This document shows, piece after piece, positions 18,715 through 27,730 of a stretch of DNA of 63,070 nucleotides. Every line of letters begins with the position of its first letter. The first letter of the stretch is position 1. The notes below the pieces were generated by a model. That model was not told the origin of the DNA. It did no database searches and was given only the letters and a program-made list of their open reading frames with translations. The translations under genes and the position numbers were made by a program. This stretch comes from a virus. The stretch is taken from positions 1 through 63,070 of IMG/VR virus record IMGVR_UViG_3300031673_000034; one strand, 5' to 3'.

Positions 18715-21027
18715 TTATCCAACCCAATGCTTGCTAAAAAATTCATCATCTGCTGCTGTGTTAATTCTTTTTTTAATTGATGTTACAAATCTTCTTTTAT
18801 CTTCAAATGCTATCAATAGCATAATTAATGCAGAAATTCTATCAAAGTTTCCACCTGGTTTGAAACTCATAAATTCCTTTAATAATGCAGGAGATTTTAT
18901 TGTTTGTAAAATTGTTAATTGAGATCCTTCAGATTGATTTTCAACTCTCTCCTGAAGCCATTGAACAGCTAACTCAAGTCCCCATGATACAACTTCTGCT
19001 GTTGCATTTGTTCCCAAGGATTTATTGCCAACTCCCCTGGATTTCTGCATATCTTTCTGTAATAATATTTCAGGAGTTTCCATTAGTAAATACAATGATG
19101 CCCTATTCATCATATGAGCATAGAACCCTTTTTTATTATTTTCATAATTACATCTTGCATTGTAATATAACATGGCTAATCTACATTGTTCATAAAATTC
19201 AGAAGCTAATTCTGTTCTACCAGTATATTCAAATACAATCTCTTTAGTTAATCTATTTCCTATAAAGAAAGATTGTAATGATCTTTGTATATCTGAATTA
19301 TCATCATCATCAATGGGGTCAAATCCAGCTAAATAAATTCCACTTGGAACAGTTCCATCATCAGCCCTTGCTGGCATACTGAATATCTCTGGACATCCAT
19401 TTAAATCCAAACCTTCTTCTTTTTTAGATATTAATGGGAACTCTCTTATTGGTTTTCTTACATGAGTATTTCTAAAATCAACCTTACCATTGTCTTCCCT
19501 GACATAAAATTCAACTTTATAACTTTGATCAAGCATCTTTTTATTACCCATTATTCTTGCATAATGATGCTTTATCTGGCTAACTGGAAATATATTAGAT
19601 TCAGCATTAACAAACATCTCAGATGGAACTAATGGATAATTCATTTTCTCTATCTCATAAGATCTTTTTGATGGCGATTTTGCAGCTTTTAATCTACGTT
19701 TTTCAAAAAAAGCATATGCTTCTTTAATTTTTGTATTACCATTTTCATCTTTAAATCTTCTTGCCATATATGGAGCTGGAATAAACCATCCTATTTTATC
19801 TTTATGCTCTGGTTCCCATATATTGTCAAAAGTTAACATATCAAATCCTTCTGGATTATTAAATATTATCTCAGCCTCACGTATTTTCTCAACTGAACCA
19901 GCAGTTCCAATGTATAATGAAGATCCAAATTTTATTCCACTATCATTTTGTGCAGCAACGTTTCCACCATGAATACTTATTAAGTTTGGCGTTAATCCCT
20001 GTTCTTCAACTATAATAGTTCCAGGTCTTCCACCGGCAGCGGCTTCTGGATTTTCAGATGTAAATACTCTATGTTTAATTATAGCTCCAGTGCCAACATC
20101 CTTCATCTCTCCACCAATCTTCTTCTTGTATTTATGCTCATAATCTTTATTTGCACCAATACTTCCAGTCATTGTTTTATAGAATGGACATGGTATTTCA
20201 TTTTTAGTACCTTTATTGTATTTACCAGGTAAATTTTCCATAATAAATACAACCTTTTTTAATAAATCTCTTGATTTATCAGACATACCAGAACCAACTA
20301 CAACTTCTGCTACTGGTAAATCGCCTTTATTTTTCTCATAATCTCTCTGTCCATCAAATAGTATTTCAGGCACAACTACTTCACCAGCAGTTAAATACGA
20401 TTTACCACCATCCCTTGTACCTAACAAATCTAAGTTTTCAGGTATGTTTCCATAAATTGGTCTTCCTAATGGTTTATCAAATAATTGTCTTATATATTGT
20501 CTTACTGTAACATATGTTTTACGCTGACCTTTTTTGTTAAAATAATTATAATATAATAAATCTACTCTATTTCCATCTTTGTCTATACAAGTTTGTTCTA
20601 ATTCTAAGTCTGTATAATCTTTTATTAACCTTATATTGCATGAATATTCTTCATCAAATTCAAAACCACTGAATCCCCTTGCTTCTGTCCAATTATATCC
20701 AAATTCCCATTCTACATCATCTAAAGATGGTCTTGATGGTACTTTAGCAGAAGATGATGCTCCACCTTTATTAACTAATATAGTTCCAAAATTGACATAA
20801 AAATAACATCCTGGAGGCATATATCTCCAGGAGTTGCTTTGTGGAAAATCTGGTTGTTCTGGTAAAATATCTACATCAACTCCAGCTTCATCAATTGACC
20901 AAAAACCATTTATTGATCGCTTCTTCTGTTCGCCCCACCATTTTATATATTTCTTAGAAGCTGGATTAATTGTAGGTATTTCTCTAAGTAGAAAGTTTTT
21001 TCTGTTGTTTATTCGTATAAATTCCAT
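18715..21027 (-). CDS. terL: Terminase large subunit
   Basis: 770 residues. Walker A is GTRDGGKS at residues 203-210 and a Walker B-like TIIVEE at 337-342. The C-terminal nuclease domain begins near YLAGFDPIDDDDNSD, where the aspartates fit the RNase H-type metal site of terminases. It powers DNA packaging through the portal, whose gene follows. The size matches crAss-like TerL proteins. Confidence 0.9.
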   Translation of the reverse strand: MEFIRINNRKNFLLREIPTINPASKKYIKWWGEQKKRSINGFWSIDEAGVDVDILPEQPDFPQSNSWRYMPPGCYFYVNFGTILVNKGGASSSAKVPSRPSLDDVEWEFGYNWTEARGFSGFEFDEEYSCNIRLIKDYTDLELEQTCIDKDGNRVDLLYYNYFNKKGQRKTYVTVRQYIRQLFDKPLGRPIYGNIPENLDLLGTRDGGKSYLTAGEVVVPEILFDGQRDYEKNKGDLPVAEVVVGSGMSDKSRDLLKKVVFIMENLPGKYNKGTKNEIPCPFYKTMTGSIGANKDYEHKYKKKIGGEMKDVGTGAIIKHRVFTSENPEAAAGGRPGTIIVEEQGLTPNLISIHGGNVAAQNDSGIKFGSSLYIGTAGSVEKIREAEIIFNNPEGFDMLTFDNIWEPEHKDKIGWFIPAPYMARRFKDENGNTKIKEAYAFFEKRRLKAAKSPSKRSYEIEKMNYPLVPSEMFVNAESNIFPVSQIKHHYARIMGNKKMLDQSYKVEFYVREDNGKVDFRNTHVRKPIREFPLISKKEEGLDLNGCPEIFSMPARADDGTVPSGIYLAGFDPIDDDDNSDIQRSLQSFFIGNRLTKEIVFEYTGRTELASEFYEQCRLAMLYYNARCNYENNKKGFYAHMMNRASLYLLMETPEILLQKDMQKSRGVGNKSLGTNATAEVVSWGLELAVQWLQERVENQSEGSQLTILQTIKSPALLKEFMSFKPGGNFDRISALIMLLIAFEDKRRFVTSIKKRINTAADDEFFSKHWVG

Positions 21028-21031
21028 ATTT

Positions 21032-21580
21032 TTAAATTAACCCTTGTTCTCCAGCACTTTCAATTTTTCCACCTTTTGTGAGTCCTTGATCTTCTGTAAG
21101 CAATACTGCTGCTCTTAATCTATCAAGTTCTTTAGCTATATCAGCATTACGTTTAATAGATTCGTCAAGAGCTTTCATTGTTTCAAAACTTAATTCTTCC
21201 TGTTGTTCTTCAAGAAATCTACGTCTTTTTTCTATATATTGTTCAAGTATAAACAAATTCCTCTCATCTTCAGTCATTAATATCTTCTGAGCATAATCAA
21301 TTACTGGCTTATATTTTGACCAATCAAAGTCAAAATCATCCATTATATCTTCATTAATTAATTCTACTCTTTCATTAGAATCCATATTTCTCCAAGGATT
21401 TTCTGGAGATTTCTCAAACATATGAACTATTCCCCACATTATAAGACTTGATTTTGATTTATCTTTAGATTTATCAGAATCATATAAGTCTTTAAATATT
21501 TTAGGAGTTTTCCATGTTGGATATATTTTCCAGAAGTTCTTTGGATTATCTATATCAAAATTAGCTAGTAGGCTTTCCAT
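21032..21580 (-). CDS. Possible small terminase subunit or packaging accessory protein
   Basis: 182 residues. The N-terminal part (NFWKIYPTWKTPKIFKDLYD) is aromatic. The C-terminal half is a long coiled coil (IEKRRRFLEEQQEELSFETM) ending in a glycine-rich tail. It ends 4 nt before TerL, the usual place for TerS, and the helical region could oligomerise. No helix-turn-helix is obvious, so this is a positional call. Confidence 0.4.
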   Translation of the reverse strand: MESLLANFDIDNPKNFWKIYPTWKTPKIFKDLYDSDKSKDKSKSSLIMWGIVHMFEKSPENPWRNMDSNERVELINEDIMDDFDFDWSKYKPVIDYAQKILMTEDERNLFILEQYIEKRRRFLEEQQEELSFETMKALDESIKRNADIAKELDRLRAAVLLTEDQGLTKGGKIESAGEQGLI

Positions 21581-21870
21581 TATTTAATGAACTTTAAATT
21601 TGGTTCTGGAAATTTATATCTAATAATCTTAGTTGATAACATTGGTATATCAAATTCTTCATCTTCTACTATTGTAATCATAAGCCCACTAATAAATACA
21701 TCTTTACTATAATCTGAATTTATCCATTCCAATTTTGGTTCTGCAACTACTTTATCAAATGTATCTTTAAATTCCTTATTACAATATAATGTAAATTCCC
21801 TCTCATCAGATTTAATAGTTCCAACTGATGAATTGCACATTAATTTTGTTATTTTATCTATAATATTCAT
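21580..21870 (-). CDS. Hypothetical protein
   Basis: The ATG at 21870 (MNIIDKITKLMC) is preferred to one 60 nt upstream because it avoids overlap with the preceding gene. The result is a 96-residue protein with mixed alpha/beta character. The stop overlaps the next start by 1 nt. Function unknown. Confidence 0.55.
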   Translation of the reverse strand: MNIIDKITKLMCNSSVGTIKSDEREFTLYCNKEFKDTFDKVVAEPKLEWINSDYSKDVFISGLMITIVEDEEFDIPMLSTKIIRYKFPEPNLKFIK

Positions 21871-21877
21871 ATTACTA

Positions 21878-22210
21878 TTAATCCTTACTACTATTTTTAA
21901 ATATATCCATATATACCAATGGTAAATCATTCATCTTAGATATCACATATCCACCAACTATATTAGTATGGCAATATACATTTAGTTCAAATCCTTTAAA
22001 CTTAACAGTACCTTCTCTATAAGGAGTTTTACCATCTTCATCAGCATGTCTCCATAATGATGCTGGAACCTGTTTTTCTTTAATACTATATTCTTCACTA
22101 AGTAATTTCTGTAAGTTTTTAAATTCTCTTAAAGACAATACCATAATGTACTTCTTAATTCCTTTATTATCTTTATGTAGTTCTATTAAATTATCAATAT
22201 CTTCTTTCAT
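21878..22210 (-). CDS. Hypothetical protein
   Basis: 110 residues. A helical N-terminus is followed by a C-terminal part with strand-like segments (RDGTV-like EGTVKFKGFELNVYCHTNIV). No family recognised. Part of the tight small-gene operon upstream of the terminase. Confidence 0.55.
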   Translation of the reverse strand: MKEDIDNLIELHKDNKGIKKYIMVLSLREFKNLQKLLSEEYSIKEKQVPASLWRHADEDGKTPYREGTVKFKGFELNVYCHTNIVGGYVISKMNDLPLVYMDIFKNSSKD

Positions 22211-22228
22211 CTGTTATAGTGTTTATTA

Positions 22229-22672
22229 TTAATTTTCAATTATAAATTCTACTGCATTTTCCACTTTACCAAATATTGGAAAATTTGAAGCAAATAATAT
22301 ACTGTTCATATTACAAGTTCTACCTACTCCAATAAATCCCTGATTTACCCAATAAAATAAATCACCTTCCTTAAGTTCAACTTCATCACTTGTTGTATAT
22401 AAAATAGGTAGGTCTGCAAAATCTCCTTGAGATAAAATAAATCCATTTGTTCCTTTAATTAAGTCTAAAGCTTCTTCTTTAGTTAATCTAATTTGAGATG
22501 ATACTTCAAAATCACAAAATTCTTCTAACAATATCTTTTTTCCTCTAACAAATACTACAACTTTATCGTTTTCTTTATTGATAGCATATTGTCTAGCTCC
22601 ATCAATTATTCCAAAAAGGAATGGAGTAAATCTATAATTATAACTTTTATATTCTTTATTCTTCTTTTCCAT
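22229..22672 (-). CDS. Hypothetical protein
   Basis: 147 residues, alpha/beta, with an N-terminal MEKKNKEYKSYNYRFTPFLF and a C-terminal FPIFGKVENAVEFIIEN. It overlaps the upstream gene by 17 nt. No recognised family. Confidence 0.55.
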   Translation of the reverse strand: MEKKNKEYKSYNYRFTPFLFGIIDGARQYAINKENDKVVVFVRGKKILLEEFCDFEVSSQIRLTKEEALDLIKGTNGFILSQGDFADLPILYTTSDEVELKEGDLFYWVNQGFIGVGRTCNMNSILFASNFPIFGKVENAVEFIIEN

Positions 22673-22970
22673 AATTCTTCTTTAATTTATGTATTAAATT
22701 TTCCAATTGTAAATTATTTTCAATACTACATTTAAATTCTGGAGTATCACTCCATATATTTGGGCCTTTAGTAAAAGATGTAAATACTGTTAAATTATTT
22801 TTACGTTTATGTTTACTAAACATTAACATAACTTCACCAAATTCATCATTGCCTCTTTCTAATGTTATTCCAGTATAAAACCATGTTGAATCTTCATTAT
22901 TATATTTATATTTTATTTTAAGCAATTCAGCATCATCTTTTGTTGGTATATATTTATTCTTTATTTCCAT
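22656..22970 (-). CDS. Hypothetical protein
   Basis: 104 residues, beta-rich in the middle (STWFYTGITLERGNDEFGEV), with a helical lysine-rich end. It overlaps the IHF-like gene by 17 nt. Unknown function. Confidence 0.5.
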   Translation of the reverse strand: MEIKNKYIPTKDDAELLKIKYKYNNEDSTWFYTGITLERGNDEFGEVMLMFSKHKRKNNLTVFTSFTKGPNIWSDTPEFKCSIENNLQLENLIHKLKKNYGKEE

Positions 22971-23178
22971 AATTAACTTTCTTACCTGGTTTTACAAAAA
23001 ATAATCCAAAGTTCATTAATCTTATTGTTGGATAATTCTCATCTGACAGACTATATTCAGCCATTTTTTTAAGCAATACTCTAAACTGACTCTTAACTAT
23101 TTCTAATGCTTGATCGTTTGTTATGTTATATCTACGATATAAATCTCCAAGTATAGCTTTACTCGTCTGGCTGTTCAT
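22954..23178 (-). CDS. IHF/HU-like DNA-bending protein
   Basis: 74 residues. After two helices it shows IRLMNFGLFFVKPGKK, which parallels the IHF/HU signature (I.L.GFG.F.V..R/K) at the start of the DNA-binding arm; the protein is shorter than full IHF (~95). crAss-like phages commonly encode IHF-like subunits in this part of the genome. A role in DNA bending during packaging or replication is inferred. Confidence 0.65.
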   Translation of the reverse strand: MNSQTSKAILGDLYRRYNITNDQALEIVKSQFRVLLKKMAEYSLSDENYPTIRLMNFGLFFVKPGKKVNYGNKE

Positions 23179-23350
23179 CTAATATATCATCTAAATGTTC
23201 ACTTCTTAATACTTTCTTGTGCATTCTACAAACTGGAATTAAATCACCATTAAACTTCTCAAAATATTCTGCTTTATTTGGTTTACTTCTACTTCCAATT
23301 TCTACTTCAGTTTCACATACAATACAGTATTTAGGTTCATTCGTCTTCAT
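23159..23350 (-). CDS. Small zinc-binding protein
   Basis: 63 residues with CIVC near the N-terminus and CRMH about 30 residues later, a CxxC...CxxH set that can bind one zinc ion. Overlaps the IHF-like gene. Function unknown. Confidence 0.55.
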   Translation of the reverse strand: MKTNEPKYCIVCETEVEIGSRSKPNKAEYFEKFNGDLIPVCRMHKKVLRSEHLDDILDEQPDE

Positions 23351-23612
23351 AGTTTACAATATTTGTAAGTCCACCATCTATCTTTGAAATCTGAGGAGAT
23401 CCATCTTCTTTAAATAGTATTTTATAAATTCCTTCAATTAAACTTCTTTCAGTGCCATTAAATACTTTCTTAAATCCAGACTTCTTTGATTCAGTATTAC
23501 ATTTTTTAATTACTTCTGCAAAAGTCTCAAGTTCATTAACTCCAGTTTCATGATCATTCTCAAGACTAATATTAAACATTTCTACATTTATTCTCTCCTT
23601 AGATAGTTGCAT
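23337..23612 (-). CDS. Hypothetical protein
   Basis: 91 residues with a central helical segment (ETFAEVIKKCNTESKKSGF). It overlaps the zinc-binding gene by 14 nt. No recognised family. Confidence 0.5.
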   Translation of the reverse strand: MQLSKERINVEMFNISLENDHETGVNELETFAEVIKKCNTESKKSGFKKVFNGTERSLIEGIYKILFKEDGSPQISKIDGGLTNIVNYEDE

Positions 23613-23615
23613 ATA

Positions 23616-23762
23616 TTAAAAGTTTTCAATCCTTTCAACTAAAATAGTAAAATAATACTTCATTGCTATTAATTGTTGTTTAAGTCTAATTTGCTCGTCA
23701 ATAGCAACTGTTTTAAAAATAGGACTTTCTTCAATCAATTTTACTCCTATATATTTTTCCAT
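23616..23762 (-). CDS. Small hypothetical protein
   Basis: A 48-residue ORF (MEKYIGVKLIEESPIFKTVA...) fills an otherwise empty gap between two operon genes on the same strand. It ends 4 nt before the next start. It has a plausible helical C-terminus (EQIRLKQQLIAMKYYFTILV). Unknown function. Confidence 0.5.
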   Translation of the reverse strand: MEKYIGVKLIEESPIFKTVAIDEQIRLKQQLIAMKYYFTILVERIENF

Positions 23763-23846
23763 TCTTTTATCTATTAATTAACTATTTTGTTTTTATCAAA
23801 ATATAGTTTTTTTCTAGTTCATTTATTATTTCAAAATCTTCCACGT

Positions 23847-24962
23847 CTATATATTTAAACTATAATTAGCAATTTGTCCTCTATTTTTATCAAATACAGT
23901 AGCTTCCATTGTTCTCGGAATTCCAACAAACATATTGTCATCATGCCATTGATCTGTAACGCTTATACTTCTTAAAAACTGAACTGTACATCCAGGATTA
24001 TCTTTTGTTCTAAAAAATTTAAACTCTTGTTTATGGTGTATATCTCCAAGATAAAATATTCTATATTTAGTATCAGCCCACAACTTTGGTTCTGTAGTTG
24101 CCATTATTAATGGAAGTTTATCAATATTTCTCTTTTCTAAATCACCGTGACCAAATCCAAATAAATTATCTCCAAACTTATGATATTTTCTTGATAATTT
24201 ATCATTGTTTATAATTACATGATCATTATTTTCATATAATACTTCAAGTGCAACACCTAAATACCACACTGCATCTGCATCATGATTTCCGTATATAATT
24301 GGTATATAAACATCTCCATACTTAGATAATTCATCAATCATTGCTCTAATTAACGATAAACCTTCTCTAAATACAATTTCATGTGGTACTATTGGGTCTT
24401 GTGGAGTTCCTTTTTTAGTTGACTTATCAAAACCATTTGTACAAAAAATATCATTCCCAACTGGCATTATATATGTGCTTGGGTTATTTGTATTTATTGA
24501 AGACAATAAATCAGAAAATCCATTTATTATTTCTTCAGATATTTTTTCAAGTTGATTTTTATTGTCTGACCTAATATCTCTCTTGTCTAAGTGTATGTCA
24601 TAAATGTTTATGACTGCGCATGTTTGGTCTAATTTTTTAACTTTAATAAAATTATTATATTTTGGTGCAATTAATTTACATTCATCCAATAATGTCTTAA
24701 ATTGTATTTCTGGAGACAATTGTTGATTATCAACATGTAAACTATAGTGAGTCCCCTTATGCCAATAGTGATTTACGTTATTTGGATCAACTCCATTTAT
24801 TTCACAATATTCATTAAATTGATTTTTTCCACTTCTTATTATTTTTTTAACTGTTTTAATATCATCTTCACTACACTTAAATATTTTACTTAAACTACCT
24901 TTTCCCATTGACATAAGATAAGGTTTACTTTTAAACTTTTCTACTATTTGTTGTATATCCAT
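23847..24962 (-). CDS. Calcineurin-like metallophosphoesterase
   Basis: 371 residues. The dimetal-site motifs appear in order: D122-x-H124 (YDIH), GND 169-171, GNHD 225-228, GHGD 271-274 and GDIHH 306-310. This is the complete set for the calcineurin/Mre11-type fold. The first ~110 residues form an extra N-terminal domain. Phage members are usually nucleases or phosphatases. No SbcC-like partner is seen in the window, so the substrate is unknown. Confidence 0.85.
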   Translation of the reverse strand: MDIQQIVEKFKSKPYLMSMGKGSLSKIFKCSEDDIKTVKKIIRSGKNQFNEYCEINGVDPNNVNHYWHKGTHYSLHVDNQQLSPEIQFKTLLDECKLIAPKYNNFIKVKKLDQTCAVINIYDIHLDKRDIRSDNKNQLEKISEEIINGFSDLLSSINTNNPSTYIMPVGNDIFCTNGFDKSTKKGTPQDPIVPHEIVFREGLSLIRAMIDELSKYGDVYIPIIYGNHDADAVWYLGVALEVLYENNDHVIINNDKLSRKYHKFGDNLFGFGHGDLEKRNIDKLPLIMATTEPKLWADTKYRIFYLGDIHHKQEFKFFRTKDNPGCTVQFLRSISVTDQWHDDNMFVGIPRTMEATVFDKNRGQIANYSLNI

Positions 24963-25453
24963 TATTTAATATTTAGCATTTTTAGTAACATTTTTAATTC
25001 TGATTTATTCTTTACGCGTCCTCTAAATAACATATCTTCAAATCCAATTCCACAATTAACTATTCTCTCTATAATTAGAAAGTTGTCTGGGAAGTGATAT
25101 ATTGTCCAAGCTGTATTTATTGGTTCTAATTGTTTATCTAATACATATACTAATGAATATCCATGTTCATCAAATAATGATGGTGATTCTTCTCCACTTT
25201 CATTGCCATCCTGAACAAACCCACATTCTTCTATATCAGATTTATCAAGGTATTTAGTTCTATATGTTTTATCAAAATCGTTAGTTTCAAAACAAATATC
25301 TATAGCAACTTGAACATCTCTAGCGTCTAATTCTCTTGTGTACCAATCGTTTCTTAATGAAAACATTTCACATTCAAATCCAACATGAAATTCTGATAAT
25401 TCTGGTACATAATATTTACTTTCTTCCATATTAATCTTTAATTTCAAGTACAA
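24962..25453 (-). CDS. Hypothetical protein
   Basis: 163 residues, acidic, with strands in the middle (LVYVLDKQLEPINTAWTIYH) and a C-terminal helix with leucine repeats (SELKMLLKMLNIK). Overlaps the phosphoesterase by 1 nt. Not recognised. Confidence 0.55.
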   Translation of the reverse strand: MYLKLKINMEESKYYVPELSEFHVGFECEMFSLRNDWYTRELDARDVQVAIDICFETNDFDKTYRTKYLDKSDIEECGFVQDGNESGEESPSLFDEHGYSLVYVLDKQLEPINTAWTIYHFPDNFLIIERIVNCGIGFEDMLFRGRVKNKSELKMLLKMLNIK

Positions 25454-25814
25454 ATGTAATATTATTATCTAAATTATCAAATAGTGTTAAGAATTTATCA
25501 ACTATTTTTCTATTCTTAAGTAATCCTTTTTTTCTAAGTTTGGTAGTATAATTCCTAACATTATTCATAGTAACTTGAGTATCAGTCTTTTTACTTAATA
25601 CATCAGATATTCTTTTAGTAAAATCATATTCAAATAATAGTTCAAATATTTTCTCTCTATCATATTTATGTCTCAATGCAAGATATCCTTCTGCATATAT
25701 AGCAAATATCTCCTTCTCTCTAATAGATAAATTAGAGAATGGTGGCATACATGAGAATATATCTATTATCTTATACACAAAATCTTTCTTCTTAATCGGC
25801 ATCAGATACTCCAT
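25431..25814 (-). CDS. Putative helical DNA-binding protein
   Basis: 127 residues, all helical. LSIREKEIFAIYAEGY resembles the start of LuxR/sigma-4-type helix-turn-helix regions, followed by a second helical unit (MNNVRNYTTKLRKKGLL) with the look of a winged-helix recognition helix. It could be a phage transcription regulator. This is a composition- and pattern-based guess. Confidence 0.4.
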   Translation of the reverse strand: MEYLMPIKKKDFVYKIIDIFSCMPPFSNLSIREKEIFAIYAEGYLALRHKYDREKIFELLFEYDFTKRISDVLSKKTDTQVTMNNVRNYTTKLRKKGLLKNRKIVDKFLTLFDNLDNNITFVLEIKD

Positions 25815-26058
25815 ATCCTCCTATTGATTTAGTTGTCCATGCCCAGAATCCTTTTAAGAATATCTCATTATGAATATTGAAAGACTCTGGATTATAATCA
25901 TCTACTCTTGTATCATCATTTAATACTGTTTTATGAATAATAATTGGTTCATTGAACATATCTATCTTAATCATATTTCCATATTGATCAAATGATGTTT
26001 CTCCAATCCCAGGAAATTCTTCTTCTAATGGTATTGAGTTATATTTATAGTATTTCAT
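25792..26058 (-). CDS. Hypothetical protein
   Basis: 88 residues, mixed, with FDQYGNMIKIDMFNEP in the first half. Overlaps both neighbours by a few bases. Unknown function. Confidence 0.5.
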   Translation of the reverse strand: MKYYKYNSIPLEEEFPGIGETSFDQYGNMIKIDMFNEPIIIHKTVLNDDTRVDDYNPESFNIHNEIFLKGFWAWTTKSIGGYGVSDAD

Positions 26059-26273
26059 ATTTTCTTATTTTTATTCTTTGATTCATTATGAATCTCTTGT
26101 AGATGTTGTAAATACATAAATACACTTTCAATAGTTTCTCCTGCTAAATCCTTTTTATATGGTCCTGTTTTAATGATGATTGGTTGTCCATTAGCATGTT
26201 TATCTACCTCAAGAAAATTAGGATAAAAAAACTTAGCTGTTGATCTTGGTTTTTGTACTGCTTTATAGCTCAT
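26055..26273 (-). CDS. Hypothetical protein
   Basis: 72 residues with a basic N-terminus (SYKAVQKPRSTAKFF) and a helical C-terminus ending ESKNKNKKI. Overlaps its neighbours on both sides. Not recognised. Confidence 0.5.
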   Translation of the reverse strand: MSYKAVQKPRSTAKFFYPNFLEVDKHANGQPIIIKTGPYKKDLAGETIESVFMYLQHLQEIHNESKNKNKKI

Positions 26274-26619
26274 AATTATCTGTATTAATTGCGAATTCGA
26301 TGTTATTCATGTGAATAGTAGCTATTCTTTTTTCTAAACTTTCAATACCAGCAGCAACCGAATCAAGAACTTCATAGTTAAATCTAACTCCTTGTTTTAA
26401 TACTACATGTTGTCCTACATTGAATACAACGTTTTCTCCTTTAGCTAGAATAGTCATATCTAATACTTCCTGAGTTTTTTCAGTATATTCTTTCTTAGAT
26501 TTATCATCCATAGCACTTAGGTCAAGTCCAGATGATTTCTTAACCTTAACCATTGCTTCAATGAGAACATCTTCTTTGTTTAATGTTACTTTACTTAAAT
26601 CTTTAACTTTTTTAATCAT
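26263..26619 (-). CDS. Possible GroES-like co-chaperonin
   Basis: 118 residues. The order VLIEAMVKVKKSSGLDL, then ILAKGENV, then VGQHVVLKQG, then a C-terminal strand with FAI parallels GroES (VIVKR...KSAGGIVL, AVGNG, VGDIVIFNDG, ILAI). Phage-encoded co-chaperonins (for example T4 gp31) help fold the capsid protein, which would suit the structural arm. The resemblance is by eye only. Confidence 0.45.
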   Translation of the reverse strand: MIKKVKDLSKVTLNKEDVLIEAMVKVKKSSGLDLSAMDDKSKKEYTEKTQEVLDMTILAKGENVVFNVGQHVVLKQGVRFNYEVLDSVAAGIESLEKRIATIHMNNIEFAINTDNYEL

Positions 26620-26622
26620 TTT

Positions 26623-26895
26623 CTACTGTTTTAAATTATGTTTTTTATTGTATTTATTTCCTAAAAATTCTTCTAAATCTTCATATTTAAATGTTAATAA
26701 TTCTCCAGCATATGAAATATTACCAATGTATAAATGAGATTTTGGTACATCTATTGATAGATTATTTGATTCAACGTTTTTAATAAATTTATTTATTTCA
26801 TTACATAATACTAAATCTTCACTATTTTCACCAAGTAATTGGTACATCTTTGTTTTGAACTTATTTAATAGTTCTTTTGATAATTCAATATTCAT
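26623..26895 (-). CDS. Hypothetical protein
   Basis: 90 residues, helical at both ends with a short beta centre (KSHLYIGNISYAGELLTF). Three nt separate it from the GroES-like gene. Unknown function. Confidence 0.5.
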   Translation of the reverse strand: MNIELSKELLNKFKTKMYQLLGENSEDLVLCNEINKFIKNVESNNLSIDVPKSHLYIGNISYAGELLTFKYEDLEEFLGNKYNKKHNLKQ

Positions 26896-26905
26896 ACTTG
26901 TTATT

Positions 26906-27154
26906 TTAAATATTTGCTTTATTGATTAAATTTTTAACAATTGATACTATTTGCTTATCTTTTAATAAAAATTCTAAATGTGATTGAGTTATCATACTAC
27001 TCCATCTTTTTCTATCATAAATCTCTTTCAACATAACATCTAATTCTTTTTTATATATTGAATCTTCTGAAATATACTTTACTATAGTTTTAAGTGCTTT
27101 GTTTTCTTCTTCCAATGAAGCAATCTGTTGTTTTAGTTTTTTATTCCCAATCAT
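26906..27154 (-). CDS. Coiled-coil protein
   Basis: 82 residues. The first ~30 form a strong coiled coil (KKLKQQIASLEEENKALKTI), followed by helices. It is the first gene after a promoter-like sequence. Unknown function. Confidence 0.5.
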   Translation of the reverse strand: MIGNKKLKQQIASLEEENKALKTIVKYISEDSIYKKELDVMLKEIYDRKRWSSMITQSHLEFLLKDKQIVSIVKNLINKANI

Positions 27155-27183
27155 GCTTTTATTGTTTTAAATATTTATTCAAC

Positions 27184-27216
27184 AAAGATATGGTATTATT
27201 GTTATACAATCCAAAT
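27184..27216 (-). promoter_or_regulatory. Bacteroidota-type promoter
   Basis: On the minus strand TTTG (27216-27213), 21 nt, TATCTTTG (27191-27184), 30 nt upstream of the coiled-coil gene start. It lies just beyond a terminator, so it probably restarts leftward transcription. Confidence 0.55.
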
Positions 27217-27309
27217 TAATCTTAACATTTATTTATATGTTGTAAAACATTTTGTAAATTAGAATCTATTAACTATATTTGCATTGTCATACTTTCATTT
27301 TTAATTGTT

Positions 27310-27347
27310 AATAAAAAAGCCCCAATGATTAAGTTCAAAGGGGCTTT
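27310..27347 (-). terminator. Rho-independent terminator
   Basis: AAAGCCCC / GGGGCTTT stem with a 16-nt loop, followed on the minus strand by TTTTTTA. It lies 24 nt beyond the stop of the 27371-27688 gene. Confidence 0.85.
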
Positions 27348-27370
27348 AGTAATTTAACTTATTTAGTTAA

Positions 27371-27688
27371 TTATTCTTCTAGTTGTTTTAGTTCCTGTTT
27401 TTTATCATCTAGTTTTTTTAACTGTTCCGCTAATGCTTTGTTATAATACTTAATCTTATCTTCATATTCAATATTTACTAATCTCAATACTTCAATCTCA
27501 CTCTTTAATCTATTAATCTTAGCATCTTTTTTCTCAACTAAATCATGAGTTTCTGGATTGTAGGTTGGTAGAAAGTTTGTTGAGAAACTAACAACCCTAG
27601 TATGTCCATCCCAAATATAACCATTTCCTACTATATTGTCATAATACCTAAGCCCACCAAACAATGTGTAAATACTTTTATTTTCCAT
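27371..27688 (-). CDS. Hypothetical coiled-coil protein
   Basis: 105 residues. The N-terminal half is aromatic and glycine-rich (YTLFGGLRYYDNIVGNGYIW). The C-terminal half is a long coiled coil (KINRLKSEIEVLRLVNIEYE). Last gene before a terminator. Function unknown. Confidence 0.5.
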   Translation of the reverse strand: MENKSIYTLFGGLRYYDNIVGNGYIWDGHTRVVSFSTNFLPTYNPETHDLVEKKDAKINRLKSEIEVLRLVNIEYEDKIKYYNKALAEQLKKLDDKKQELKQLEE

Positions 27689-27730
27689 ATTTCTAATTTT
27701 TAAAGTTTAACAATATTATTTCTATTCAAA

